A stretch of DNA of 64,000 nucleotides from an uncultured Bacteroidota bacterium (GCA_937873155.1 CALMVZ010000011.1:62001-126000); one strand, 5' to 3'; shown: positions 25,512 to 34,880, counted from the stretch's first letter. The notes: generated by a model not told the origin, from the sequence alone. A program made the numbers and translations.

Positions 25512-26816
25512 ATGAGAAAAAACATTTTTATACTTTTTGTTTTCGTAAGCATAATTGCTTTTTCGCAAAACAACACTGCAACCAAAGCAGGAAAACGTGT
25601 TCTTTTAATGAACGGTGTTGCGCACATTGGGAACGGACAAGTGATTGAGAATAGCTATATCGTTTTCTATAATGGAAAAATAGAAATGGTAGCTGATGCA
25701 AAAGGCATCAAATTGGATCTGAAATCTTACGATACAATACTGGAGATCGAAGGAAAGCATGTGTATCCTGCAATTATTTCCCCGAATACAATTTTGGGCT
25801 TGCAAGAAGCAGAAGCTGTGCGTCCGAGTAGTGATTTCAGTGAAGTCGGAGGCATCAATCCAAACGTTAGAAGTCTGATCGCTTATAATACCGACAGTAA
25901 AATATTACCAACTGTAAAAACAAATGGCGTGTTATATACCCAATGTACACCACGTAATGGTTTGATCTGCGGTTCTTCTTCGATCTTAGCAACAGAAGGC
26001 TGGAATTGGGAAGATGCGGTTTTGAGAGCGGATGATGGTATCCATGTTAATTTTCCGAGATCTATTCAAAAGAACGGCTGGTGGGCAGAACCGGAACCAA
26101 GCGGAAAGAACACAAAATTTGATGAAGAGCTGATCGCGTTAAATTCTTTCTTTGAGGAGGCTTCTTCGTATTGTAAAAGTCCTGCAGGTGCATTTGAGAA
26201 TAACGTCCGCTTTGAAGCGATGCGTGGGGTTTTTAATGGCAATCAGAATTTATATTTACACGCGAACACCGCAAAAGATATTGTGTTAGCTGTGAATTTT
26301 TCGAAGAAACATAATATTAAAAAGCCTGTGGTGGTTGGCGGAAAAGATGCATGGAAAATAACTTCTTTCCTCCGTGAAAATAAAATTCCCATTATGTTGA
26401 ACAGGATCCATGATCTTCCTGAGCTATCAGATGACGATGTAGACATAACGTTCCGTACCCCTGCCCTTTTAGCTAAAGATAGTGTTTTATATTGTTTACA
26501 AATGGAAGGAGATATGGAAGCTATGCAAAGCCGTAACCTTCCTTTCTTAGCCGGAACTTCAGTTGCTTATGGTGTATCAAAAGAACAGGCTTTACAGAGT
26601 ATTACTCTTAATGCCGCTAAAATATTGGGGATCGATGATAAGGTAGGCTCTCTCGAAATGAATAAGATCGCTTCTATAGTAGTATCCGAGGGGGATCTCC
26701 TTGATATAAGAACTAATAAAGTAATTGCGGCTTTTATCAATGGCAAGCCTGTTGATCTTGTGAATGACCAGCAAAGGCTTTACGAGAAATACAAAACCAA
26801 GTATGGTCTAAAATAA
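25512..26816 (+). CDS. Amidohydrolase-like protein lacking the metal-binding HxH
   Basis: 434 residues with a signal peptide (MRKNIFILFVFVSIIAFSQ). It shows the amidohydrolase frame: an N-terminal composite beta domain (ENSYIVFYNGKIEMVADA), a barrel, and the closing LNAAKILGIDDKVGSLEMNKIASIVV. At the site where PGxIDxHxH is expected it has YPAIISPNTILGL, with Ser, Asn and Ile in place of the Asp and both His. It resembles the inactive first half of the upstream protein and starts one base after it, so the two probably form a complex or paired system in the periplasm. It is likely a non-catalytic partner. Confidence 0.82.
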   Translation: MRKNIFILFVFVSIIAFSQNNTATKAGKRVLLMNGVAHIGNGQVIENSYIVFYNGKIEMVADAKGIKLDLKSYDTILEIEGKHVYPAIISPNTILGLQEAEAVRPSSDFSEVGGINPNVRSLIAYNTDSKILPTVKTNGVLYTQCTPRNGLICGSSSILATEGWNWEDAVLRADDGIHVNFPRSIQKNGWWAEPEPSGKNTKFDEELIALNSFFEEASSYCKSPAGAFENNVRFEAMRGVFNGNQNLYLHANTAKDIVLAVNFSKKHNIKKPVVVGGKDAWKITSFLRENKIPIMLNRIHDLPELSDDDVDITFRTPALLAKDSVLYCLQMEGDMEAMQSRNLPFLAGTSVAYGVSKEQALQSITLNAAKILGIDDKVGSLEMNKIASIVVSEGDLLDIRTNKVIAAFINGKPVDLVNDQQRLYEKYKTKYGLK

Positions 26817-26892
26817 CCGTTAATACAATTTAACAGTTTTCACTCGCTTAATTGGTGTATCTTTACAATACCCCCGCATATTAATTTATTAT

Positions 26893-27279
26893 ATGCAAAC
26901 TTCTCATTTTAAAACGCGTACAGCCGAGATCGGACTGACACCGGAAGGCTATATCAAAATAAAAATGCTTCCTGATGTTATTGTGGATGCTGAAGACGCG
27001 TTGGATAATCTTTTAGTCATAAAAAACCTTTCTGCAGGAAATAAAATGCTTAAGCTTGTTGATGCGAGAGGCAACTGGAGCATGACATCCGAAGCGCGTG
27101 AAGTTTCCAAAAAAAATTTCTCCCCTAAAACCACTTTAGCAAGAGCTTATGTTGTGGATTCATTCTTAACTAAAGTGATGTTTAATTTTTTACGCTCGTT
27201 TGCCGAGAAGAAAGTACCTGAAGAATTTTTCAATCACGAAGAAGAAGCAATTGAATGGCTCTTAACCCATAAGAAATAA
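26893..27279 (+). CDS. Small STAS/SpoIIAA-like domain protein
   Basis: 128 residues without a signal peptide or membrane segment. The pattern of a beta-rich start (GYIKIKMLPDVIVDAEDALDNLL), a helix and NKMLKLVDARGNWSMTSEAREVSKKNF, ending in a helix with EEEAIEWLLTHKK, resembles STAS/SEC14-like small proteins common in Bacteroidota. The role is unknown; such domains often act in signalling. A TATCTTTA box (7 of 8) lies about 30 bases upstream, and a bidirectional terminator follows directly after the stop. Confidence 0.65.
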   Translation: MQTSHFKTRTAEIGLTPEGYIKIKMLPDVIVDAEDALDNLLVIKNLSAGNKMLKLVDARGNWSMTSEAREVSKKNFSPKTTLARAYVVDSFLTKVMFNFLRSFAEKKVPEEFFNHEEEAIEWLLTHKK

Positions 27280-27335
27280 AAAAGCCCTGCCCTTCGACAT
27301 CCCGACAGCTATCAGGATCAGGGACCAGGGCTTTT
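27280..27335. terminator. Bidirectional terminator hairpin
   Basis: AAAAGCCCTG (27280-27289) pairs perfectly with CAGGGCTTTT (27326-27335). It sits between the convergent genes ending at 27279 and 27353, and runs of T or A follow on both strands. The loop contains an imperfect copy of the TCCCGATAGCTATCGGGA palindrome, as if a repeat had been inserted into the hairpin. Confidence 0.75.
27300..27317. repeat. Imperfect copy of an 18-base palindrome
   Basis: Matches TCCCGATAGCTATCGGGA at 16 of 18 positions. A perfect copy lies at 60215-60232. Both are in intergenic DNA directly after gene ends, as expected for a dispersed palindromic repeat. Confidence 0.6.
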
Positions 27336-27352
27336 AAAACCTATTTAAATTA

Positions 27353-28753
27353 TTATTCGATAATGATCTTCTCTGTTGAGATCTGGTTACCGCTAACAAT
27401 ATTAATGTTGTAGATGCCTTTTCCTAAATGGCTAAGGTCATAAGATAATGTTTCGAAACCTGGAGTTTTTCCGCTGTGGCTGTAAACTTTTTTACCTAAA
27501 ACATCAAATACAGTTATTTCATAACCTTGCTTTGCAGGAGGCATTTTAATTGTGAAAACACCGTTGCTTGGGTTTGGATATAAGTTAACTGCTAACGGAC
27601 GCATATCGCTATTCTTAACGCCTAAAGGTATTCCACTGTATTTGTAAAGACCTTCAGTCCCGATAACGACCTGGCTGGAGAAAGTGCCTGCCCAACCTGT
27701 GTTGTTATTAACGAAATCCATAGTTAAGTAGCCAATGTTCTGGCTTCCCCAATCAGTCCATGTAACACCATTATCCATTGAGTAAGAAAGAAATTGTACA
27801 GCAGCAGTCGCACCATTACTTACAGAACCGTACCATCCCGGTGACCCCGGAATTCCGCACATGTCATTATATCCGAATTGGGGAGAGATAGTCGGGATCT
27901 GGGTCCAGTTTGCCCCACCATTAGTTGTATTCCATAAAGTGATAGTAGCGGATGAGCTTGGGCCAAAATAAGCTGTCATTATCCCGTTATTTGCATCGCT
28001 GAATGCAATATCCGCGATACCTGCTGCTGCTCCAATGGTTGATGTAAGAGCTGCTGAAACTGTCCAGTTCAAACCACCATCAACCGAATGATAAAGACGG
28101 TTAAAATTGGTACCGAACCAAATATCATTAGCTCCGTATTTTTCGTACACGTTAACTGTGCCGTATTCAGATGTAGAAATAGGATTAGGAATATTAGCAC
28201 CCGGAACCTTCGTAAATGAAGCGCCGCCATTTGTAGTTCTCCAGATCTCGAATTCACCTCCAACAGGATCACCCATTATAATACCAACAGAAGGCGTAAC
28301 GAAAGCAACCACGTTAACAAAGGAGGCTGCATTTGTAAAACCACCAACCGGGGTCATGTTTGTCCATGTTGCACCTGTGTTTGTAGTTTGATGAACTGCT
28401 CCCATGTTCTGACTTCCTTTCATGTAAGCAGATACCCATGCAGTAGTTCCGTCAATACCATCAAGGTTTGCCATCTTGTATGTATTGGTGTCAGGGTAAC
28501 AATTACCTGTAGTAAATGTACTTCCCCCATTGTTAGAAACAGCGAACCAGTCGTAATTTCTGTTGAAAGCAAAACCATCGTAGCCGATGATCCAGATGTC
28601 GTTAGCACTAACAGCATCTAAAAAACGCGTACCTGCAGCAGAAACAGTAAAGCTTGTGTTTTGCAAGGTAGCCCAATCCGGACCCGGCATTGGTTGTGCA
28701 AAAGCGCTAAGCGATAACGCAGCTGATAAAATTGTAAGTAAAGATTTTTTCAT
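27353..28753 (-). CDS. T9SS-secreted beta-propeller protein A
   Basis: 466 residues from the ATG at 28753 (MKKSLLTILSAAL, a signal peptide ending near SAFAQ); ten extra upstream codons are rejected. The body repeats Asp-box/YCF48-like blades (NTGATWTNM, DGGLNWTVS, NGGANWTQI, DNGVTWTDW), suggesting a seven-bladed propeller as in sialidase-like proteins. The C-terminal about 75 residues are a type A sorting domain with LYPNPSNGVFTI and KGIYNINI, so the protein is exported by the type IX system and attached to the surface. It is a clear paralogue of the gene at 28915-30264. The ligand is unknown. Confidence 0.9.
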   Translation of the reverse strand: MKKSLLTILSAALSLSAFAQPMPGPDWATLQNTSFTVSAAGTRFLDAVSANDIWIIGYDGFAFNRNYDWFAVSNNGGSTFTTGNCYPDTNTYKMANLDGIDGTTAWVSAYMKGSQNMGAVHQTTNTGATWTNMTPVGGFTNAASFVNVVAFVTPSVGIIMGDPVGGEFEIWRTTNGGASFTKVPGANIPNPISTSEYGTVNVYEKYGANDIWFGTNFNRLYHSVDGGLNWTVSAALTSTIGAAAGIADIAFSDANNGIMTAYFGPSSSATITLWNTTNGGANWTQIPTISPQFGYNDMCGIPGSPGWYGSVSNGATAAVQFLSYSMDNGVTWTDWGSQNIGYLTMDFVNNNTGWAGTFSSQVVIGTEGLYKYSGIPLGVKNSDMRPLAVNLYPNPSNGVFTIKMPPAKQGYEITVFDVLGKKVYSHSGKTPGFETLSYDLSHLGKGIYNINIVSGNQISTEKIIIE

Positions 28754-28861
28754 GTTATATTTTTTGGTTACGCTAAAATACAACTTTTTTGGTCTTGGGC
28801 AAGACGCAGTTTCGTTAAATACTTCAGCATCCAGGTAGCTACTGAGGTCACCACAAATAAG

Positions 28862-28889
28862 AAGCCCCGAAGCAAGAACTTCGGGGCTT
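28862..28889. terminator. Terminator hairpin after propeller protein B
   Basis: Perfect 11-base arms AAGCCCCGAAG (28862-28872) and CTTCGGGGCTT (28879-28889) with a six-base loop. It lies 26 bases beyond the stop of the minus-strand gene at 28915 and upstream of the next minus-strand gene. Confidence 0.75.
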
Positions 28890-28914
28890 TTAAAGATCAG
28901 TTTTTATCAGAAAA

Positions 28915-30264
28915 TTATTCGATAACTATTTTCTGGTGGAATTTTTCTGTAGCAGTTGTTACATCAACAAAATAAATTCCTTTTGCTAAATGCTGTAAGT
29001 TTAAAGTTCTGTCTTCAACAGTTGTAGTTACTGCTCTTTCAGAATAAACTACTTTTCCTAATGCATCTTTAATAGAAACTTCTAAACCTTTTTTAGCAGA
29101 TGGTAATTGAATGTGCACAATACCATTGCTTGGGTTCGGGAACATATTGATCGCTTTTGGAGCACCTGAAGCCTGCTGGATACCTAAAGGAATACCATTG
29201 TATTTGTAAACGCCACCGAAGCCTGCAGCGATATTATCAGAAAAAGTTCCGGCCCAACCAACATTGTTATTAGCAAAACCGATCTGAAGGTAGCCGATGT
29301 TCATACTATTCCAATTGATCCAAGTTGAACCATTATCCATTGAATAAGCCATTGTTAAAGAAGGATTTGATACAGAAGCGAACCAATTTGTTCCGGTGAT
29401 CGGAGCAATATCATTAAAACCAACGTTAGTAGGTTGTCCTAAATTAGTCCAGGTAGCACCGCCATCTGTTGTACGCCATAGGTTAGAAGCTGATCCACTG
29501 GTACCGGAACATAAACCATTGTTAGCATCAACGAAGGCAAGACGGGAAACTTCAGTAACGCCGGCCATTGTAGTACTAACTGACCATGTAGAACCAGCAT
29601 CAGTAGATCTGAAAACTCGTCCCATGTTCGTACCGAACCAAATTGTATTCCCTAAAGAAAAATAAGAATCAGTTAAACCATATTCACCACCCAGCGGATT
29701 TGGAATACTTGTTCCTGCGATCTTCGACCATGATGTTCCGGAATTAGTTGTTTTCCAGATCTCAAATTCCCCGCCAACAGGATCTCCCTGAACAATTCCA
29801 ACGGTAGGATCAGTAAAACAAACAAAGTTTGCAAATGAAGCGTTATTTGTAAAAGAACCTGCAGGCGTTACATTGCTCCACAGTGCGCCGCCGTTTGTTG
29901 TTTGGTAAACCACACCTTTGTTCCCTGTTGCTTTAGTCCATGCTGACATCCAGCAAATGTTAGCATCAATACCTTCAATGTTACTGATCTGATAAACGTT
30001 TGTATCAGGTAAGATTGAGTCACAGATCCATGTAGTTCCGCCGTTCATTGTCATAGTGAACAAATTCGATTGTCTTCCGTTAGAACCATAATTTCCTAAA
30101 CCCCAAACAGTGTTCGCATCCACTACATCCATCAGGATCAATCCTGCAGACGTATGAGGAAAACTTGTGCTTTGAAGGGTAGCCCAATCAGGACTAGGTA
30201 AAGGTTGCGAAAAAGCAACCGCCGATAATCCGGCTGCTAAAAAAGTAAGTAAAGATTTTTTCAT
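28915..30264 (-). CDS. T9SS-secreted beta-propeller protein B
   Basis: 449 residues with signal peptide MKKSLLTFLAAGLSAVAFSQ. Asp-box blades recur (NGGTTWICD, NGGALWSNV, NSGTSWSKI, DAGSTWSVS, DGGATWTNL), and the C-terminus is a T9SS type A domain (MFPNPSNGIVHIQLP, KGIYFVDV). It aligns along its whole length with protein A, including GDPVGGEFEIW and IPLG before the sorting domain, so the two arose by tandem duplication. The upstream DNA of both genes shares a nearly identical stretch of about 27 bases containing TATTTTAG on the coding strand, which is probably the duplicated promoter. Confidence 0.9.
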   Translation of the reverse strand: MKKSLLTFLAAGLSAVAFSQPLPSPDWATLQSTSFPHTSAGLILMDVVDANTVWGLGNYGSNGRQSNLFTMTMNGGTTWICDSILPDTNVYQISNIEGIDANICWMSAWTKATGNKGVVYQTTNGGALWSNVTPAGSFTNNASFANFVCFTDPTVGIVQGDPVGGEFEIWKTTNSGTSWSKIAGTSIPNPLGGEYGLTDSYFSLGNTIWFGTNMGRVFRSTDAGSTWSVSTTMAGVTEVSRLAFVDANNGLCSGTSGSASNLWRTTDGGATWTNLGQPTNVGFNDIAPITGTNWFASVSNPSLTMAYSMDNGSTWINWNSMNIGYLQIGFANNNVGWAGTFSDNIAAGFGGVYKYNGIPLGIQQASGAPKAINMFPNPSNGIVHIQLPSAKKGLEVSIKDALGKVVYSERAVTTTVEDRTLNLQHLAKGIYFVDVTTATEKFHQKIVIE

Positions 30265-30365
30265 GTTTTATATTTTTTGGTTACGCTAAAATACGATTTT
30301 TTAGCTTATTCTGAAGAATAAACCTGTGTACAAATCCTTCATTTTATTACTAATCAATAATTAAT

Positions 30366-30373
30366 TAACTTTG
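30366..30373 (+). promoter_or_regulatory. -7 promoter box TAACTTTG
   Basis: A perfect TAnnTTTG match ending 19 bases before the ATG at 30393. No clear -33 element was seen. Confidence 0.5.
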
Positions 30374-30392
30374 CGCAGAATTTTACGACTAA

Positions 30393-31403
30393 ATGGTTTC
30401 AACAGACATAGCAATTATAGGCGCCGGCCCGGTAGGTTTATTTGCCATTTTTGAGTGCGGTTTGTTAAAAATGCGTTGCCATTTAATTGATTATTTACCA
30501 AAGCCGGGAGGGCAACTTTCTGAGATCTATCCTAAGAAACCCATTTACGATATTCCGGGATACCCTACTATTTTAGCCCAGGAATTAGTGGATAACCTTA
30601 TGAAACAGGCTGAGCCCTTTCATCCGACATTTACGTTAGGTGAACGGATAGAAAAACTCGAAAAGCGTGAAGAACGCCACTTTATCCTGGAAACCAACAT
30701 GGGAACCATTGTAAAAGCTAAGGCTATTGTTATAGCAGGGGGTTTAGGTTGTTTTGAGCCCAGGAAGCCTGAAGTTGCTGGTATACAGGAATATGAAAAT
30801 GGAAAAGGGGTGAATTATATGATCCTGGACCCCGAACATTATCGTGGGAAACGCATGATAATTGCAGGCGGAGGTGATAGTGCTTTAGATTGGGCCATAT
30901 TTTTAGCGGATGTTGCTAAAGAAGTAACCCTAGTGCACAGAAGCGAGTCTTTCAGAGGAGCGCCGGATAGTGTAAATAAAGTAATGAATCTGTCTAAAGA
31001 AGGGAAGATCAATTTACTCCTTAATTCTAATTTATCGTCTTTAAGTGGGAATGGTCACTTGGAAAGCGTTTCAATTCTCAATACCAAAACAAACCAAGTC
31101 ACCAATGTAGAAACTGATTATTTGATCCCTTTATTCGGCTTGTCTCCTAAGTTAGGGCCAATGGAGAATTGGGGATTGAATATTGATAAAAATGCTATTG
31201 AAGTGAATACGGATGATTATTCAACCAATGTTGAAGGTGTATGGGCCATTGGTGATATCAATACCTACAAGAACAAACTCAAATTGATCTTGTGTGGTTT
31301 TCATGAAGCTTCTTTAATGAGTCACAGCGCTTATAAATACATCAACCCGGGTGTAAAATACACCATGAAATACACGACAGTTAACGGGGTTAATTCGTTT
31401 TAA
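30393..31403 (+). CDS. Ferredoxin-NADP(+) reductase, thioredoxin reductase-like
   Basis: 336 residues with two Rossmann domains: FAD-binding IIGAGPVGLFA at residue about 8 and NADP-binding IIAGGGDSALDWA in the middle, closing with VWAIGDIN. The redox-active CxxC of thioredoxin reductase is absent, which marks the YumC-type ferredoxin-NADP reductase family. It would pass electrons between NADPH and ferredoxin in the cytoplasm. It is monocistronic behind its own promoter box. It might serve reactions such as IspG or other ferredoxin-dependent steps; that link is inference. Confidence 0.9.
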   Translation: MVSTDIAIIGAGPVGLFAIFECGLLKMRCHLIDYLPKPGGQLSEIYPKKPIYDIPGYPTILAQELVDNLMKQAEPFHPTFTLGERIEKLEKREERHFILETNMGTIVKAKAIVIAGGLGCFEPRKPEVAGIQEYENGKGVNYMILDPEHYRGKRMIIAGGGDSALDWAIFLADVAKEVTLVHRSESFRGAPDSVNKVMNLSKEGKINLLLNSNLSSLSGNGHLESVSILNTKTNQVTNVETDYLIPLFGLSPKLGPMENWGLNIDKNAIEVNTDDYSTNVEGVWAIGDINTYKNKLKLILCGFHEASLMSHSAYKYINPGVKYTMKYTTVNGVNSF

Positions 31404-31455
31404 GATTCTTTTAGTTTTCATTCTGTATTCTGTTTCCGACTTTCCGTTATTTTAG

Positions 31456-31463
31456 TACTTTTG
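31456..31463 (+). promoter_or_regulatory. -7 promoter box TACTTTTG for PBP1A
   Basis: A perfect TAnnTTTG match ending 10 bases before the GTG start at 31474. Transcription would start within about four bases of the start codon, giving an almost leaderless mRNA. Confidence 0.5.
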
Positions 31464-31473
31464 ATGCAATTCT

Positions 31474-33726
31474 GTGGCCAAAAACAATAAAAAATATATT
31501 GCCTTTACCTGGCTTCTGATCTGGCTTCCTTTTCTTACCATTTTTTTATTGCTTGCTTTAGTTGCTAACGAAGTACTGGGCGATCTGCCAAGCGTTGAAG
31601 AATTACAGAACCCAAAGAGTAACCTCGCGACCGTTATATACAGTTCGGATGCGAAAGTTCTTGGAAAATATTATAACGAGAACCGTGTTAATGTAACATT
31701 TAAAGATCTTGATAAAGATCTGGCAAATGCATTGATCGCGACTGAAGATGCCCGCTTTTATGAGCACAGTGGTGTAGATATAAAAGCTTTAGCGCGCGCT
31801 GTTTCGGGTGTTGTAACAGGAGGTTCAAAAGGCGGAGGAAGTACTATCACGCAACAGTTAGCAAAGATGATGTTCCCGAGAGAAAAACTTACCAAACTTC
31901 AATTAGCAACACGCAAAATGAAAGAATGGGTGATTGCAACTCGCCTTGAAAAAAATTATACCAAAGAAGAGATCATGGCCATGTACCTCAACAAATTCGA
32001 TTTTTTGAATTTAGCTGTGGGAATAAAATCTGCTTCAAAGATCTACTTTAATGTTGGTCCGGATAGTTTACGTATTGAACAAGCTGCTATGTTAGTGGGC
32101 ATGGCGCAAAATCCATCCCTTTATAATCCCATTCGTTTTCCTGAAAAAACAAAACACCGCCGTAATGTTGTTTTAAGCCAGATGCTGAAATACGGATACA
32201 TTAATCAAACGCAATTCGACACTTTAAAAGTGAAACCGCTTGGATTAAGTTTTCATCCGGAAGATCATAACGATGGTTTAGCGCCTTATTTCAGGGAGTA
32301 TTTACGTGAGAATTTCTTGAAAACATGGTGTGAGAACCACATCAATCCTGAAACAAAAAAACCGTACAACATTTACAAAGATGGTTTAAGAATTTATACA
32401 AGTATCGATTCGCGTATGCAACAATACGCTGAAGAGGCTGTGAATGAACACATGCTTGAATTACAAAAAGCATTCAATAAGGATTGTAAACAAAAACGCA
32501 ATGCGCCATTCGCCTGGAATGTTTCTCAGAAGGAAATTGAGAATATAATGAACTCTGCTATGAAACGCAGCGACCGTTACCGCGAATTAAAACAACAGGG
32601 ATTATCGCAGGACCAGATCACAAAAATTTTTAAAACACCAACTGAAATGCGTGTTTATAGTTTACGGGGAGAAATTGATACAACAATGTCACCTTGGGAT
32701 AGCATCCGTTATTACAAAAGTTATTTGCAAACAGGTTTCATTGCTATAGAACCACAAAGCGGTTATGTAAAAGCATGGGTTGGCGGTATCAATCACAAAC
32801 ATTTTAAATATGATCACGTAAAAGTCGGGCGCCGGCAAGTCGGATCAACATTCAAACCATTTGTTTATGCAATGGCAGTACAGGAAGGGTATTCTCCGTG
32901 CTACCAAATGCCGTGTGTAAGAACTTGTGTTACTACTGAAGATGGAAAAGAATGGTGCCCGGATAATTCATTTAATTCGCGGCAAAAAGCTAAGTGGGAA
33001 AACAGATTACTCACATTAAAACAAGCGCTGGCACTCTCTGTAAATTACATTAGTGCTGCTCTCATGAAAAAATTCGGGCCATACGCTGTCGTGAACCTTG
33101 CGAGACGAATGGGCATAACTGCTCCTATGGAACCTGTGCCGTCTTTATGTCTGGGAACTGCAGATATTTCAGTATTCGAAATGGTCGGTGCTATCTCCAC
33201 TTTTGCGAATCAGGGAACTTATGTTCAGCCAACTTTTATCACTCGCATCGAAGATAAAAATGGTAAAGTGCTCGAAGAGTTCATTCCGCAGACCGATGAG
33301 GTTTTCAGTCCGGAAAAAGCTTATGTGATGTGTCAATTGATGAAGGGTGTTGTTCAGCACGGTACCGGTATGAGTCTTGGTAAATACAAATTAGGAGCAC
33401 AAATAGCAGGTAAAACAGGAACAACACAGAATAACTCCGATGGTTGGTTCATTGGACTTACGCCGGATCTTGCAGCCGGTTGCTGGGTTGGCGGCGAAGA
33501 CCGAAGTGTGCATTTTAACAGTACGGAGGTTGGTCAGGGAGCTACTATGGCCCTTCCTATTTGGGGTAGATTCTACCAAAAAGTTTATAACGACAAAACC
33601 CTGAAAGTAACGAAAGGTGATTTTGAAAAACCTGCTAATCTGGGGGATATCGAGTTAGATTGTTCTAAATACGAGAAAGAAACCGCTGCTGACGAGGACG
33701 TTTTTGAGGGTGACGGCGGCTTTTAA
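31474..33726 (+). CDS. Penicillin-binding protein 1A (bifunctional)
   Basis: 750 residues from a GTG. One N-terminal membrane anchor is followed by a GT51 glycosyltransferase domain (ATEDARFYEHSGVD, GGGSTITQQLAKMM) and a transpeptidase domain with all three motifs: STFK (S458, K461), SVN (S522-N524) and KTGTT (K647-G649). It polymerises and cross-links peptidoglycan on the periplasmic face. The C-terminal tail is acidic. The acyltransferase gene at 33744 follows after 17 bases. The length and domain order are standard. Confidence 0.95.
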   Translation: MAKNNKKYIAFTWLLIWLPFLTIFLLLALVANEVLGDLPSVEELQNPKSNLATVIYSSDAKVLGKYYNENRVNVTFKDLDKDLANALIATEDARFYEHSGVDIKALARAVSGVVTGGSKGGGSTITQQLAKMMFPREKLTKLQLATRKMKEWVIATRLEKNYTKEEIMAMYLNKFDFLNLAVGIKSASKIYFNVGPDSLRIEQAAMLVGMAQNPSLYNPIRFPEKTKHRRNVVLSQMLKYGYINQTQFDTLKVKPLGLSFHPEDHNDGLAPYFREYLRENFLKTWCENHINPETKKPYNIYKDGLRIYTSIDSRMQQYAEEAVNEHMLELQKAFNKDCKQKRNAPFAWNVSQKEIENIMNSAMKRSDRYRELKQQGLSQDQITKIFKTPTEMRVYSLRGEIDTTMSPWDSIRYYKSYLQTGFIAIEPQSGYVKAWVGGINHKHFKYDHVKVGRRQVGSTFKPFVYAMAVQEGYSPCYQMPCVRTCVTTEDGKEWCPDNSFNSRQKAKWENRLLTLKQALALSVNYISAALMKKFGPYAVVNLARRMGITAPMEPVPSLCLGTADISVFEMVGAISTFANQGTYVQPTFITRIEDKNGKVLEEFIPQTDEVFSPEKAYVMCQLMKGVVQHGTGMSLGKYKLGAQIAGKTGTTQNNSDGWFIGLTPDLAAGCWVGGEDRSVHFNSTEVGQGATMALPIWGRFYQKVYNDKTLKVTKGDFEKPANLGDIELDCSKYEKETAADEDVFEGDGGF

Positions 33727-33743
33727 TTCTTTATTTTTAAATA

Positions 33744-34880
33744 GTGAATACTTCAAGCAAAATCCATTTTAAAAATCTTGATGCATTACGTGCACTCGCT
33801 GCGTTTTTGGTAGTGACAGTTCATCTTTATGAGGCGTGGTTAAATTACGCGGGTTATCCGACTTTTTTTACGTTCGATCAAAATCATAAACCAAAAGGAG
33901 CTTCTTTGTTTTTTGATATGATCATGAAAAACGGAACAATTGGTGTAGATCTTTTTTTTATGATCAGCGGATTTTTAATTTGTTATTTACTACTTAGTGA
34001 AAAGGAAAAATTCGGGACCATTGACCTGAAAAAATTCTTTTTAAGAAGGGGCCTCCGGATCTGGCCGCTTTACTTTCTTGTCATTGCGATAGCGCCATTT
34101 GTTGTGAGTTGGTTAGGAAAACCTTCACCTAACTATTTACCGAATCTGCTTTTTCTGAATAATTTTTATACCATTTACACTCACGAATGGACTTTCCCTT
34201 TCGGGCATTTATGGTCAATTTGCGTTGAAGAACATTTTTATCTTGTTTGCCCGTTTATTGTTTTATTCGTACCCAGAAAACATCTTATAACGGCTTTTAT
34301 GCTTATGCTTTCTATTTCTGTGTTTTACAGGGCTTATCTTTTCTTTGGAACAAACGACTGGTATTTAAGAATGTATATGCATTCCGTTGCGAGAATGGAC
34401 GAAATTGTAACAGGGTGCCTGGCAGCAGTCATACATTTCAATAAACCATTTGAATTTAAAACAAGCAAAACGATCCGAATAATTTTGCTGCTTATATTTT
34501 TGCTTTTGTTCTCTGTAGATTATCATTATTACTGGGAAAATGGCTTCTTAAGCATCTTTAAAAAATATTTTTACTTGCTATTGGCAGGGTTTTTAATGCT
34601 GAATTTTGTGTTCCATGAAAAACCACTTTTTTCTTCACCAAAATGGATCAATTACCTTGGAAAAATATCTTTCGGCATTTATATGTACAGTAACATTATC
34701 GTTACGCTAGTAGCCGAAAACACCATGGAAAAGATCGGAGGCTGGCGTTTTTCTTCTTTGATCTTTTCTGTTACAGTTATTGGATTGACCATTTTGATCT
34801 CAATTATAAGTTATGAGTTATTTGAAAAGCCTTTCCTGAAATTAAAATCACGGTTTGAACTTATAAATACTAAAAGTTGA
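33744..34880 (+). CDS. Acyltransferase 3 family membrane protein (OafA-like) 1
   Basis: 378 residues from a GTG with about ten membrane segments. The N-terminal catalytic motif is LDALRALAAFLVVTVHLYEAW, with the usual Arg and His. FMISGFLICYLLL and RRGLRIWPLYFLV follow, and the middle has HLWSICVEEHFYLVCPF. These enzymes move acetyl or other acyl groups across the inner membrane onto surface sugars. It closely resembles the minus-strand gene at 48922-50103, so they are probably diverged paralogues. It opens the surface-glycan region. Confidence 0.92.
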   Translation: MNTSSKIHFKNLDALRALAAFLVVTVHLYEAWLNYAGYPTFFTFDQNHKPKGASLFFDMIMKNGTIGVDLFFMISGFLICYLLLSEKEKFGTIDLKKFFLRRGLRIWPLYFLVIAIAPFVVSWLGKPSPNYLPNLLFLNNFYTIYTHEWTFPFGHLWSICVEEHFYLVCPFIVLFVPRKHLITAFMLMLSISVFYRAYLFFGTNDWYLRMYMHSVARMDEIVTGCLAAVIHFNKPFEFKTSKTIRIILLLIFLLLFSVDYHYYWENGFLSIFKKYFYLLLAGFLMLNFVFHEKPLFSSPKWINYLGKISFGIYMYSNIIVTLVAENTMEKIGGWRFSSLIFSVTVIGLTILISIISYELFEKPFLKLKSRFELINTKS

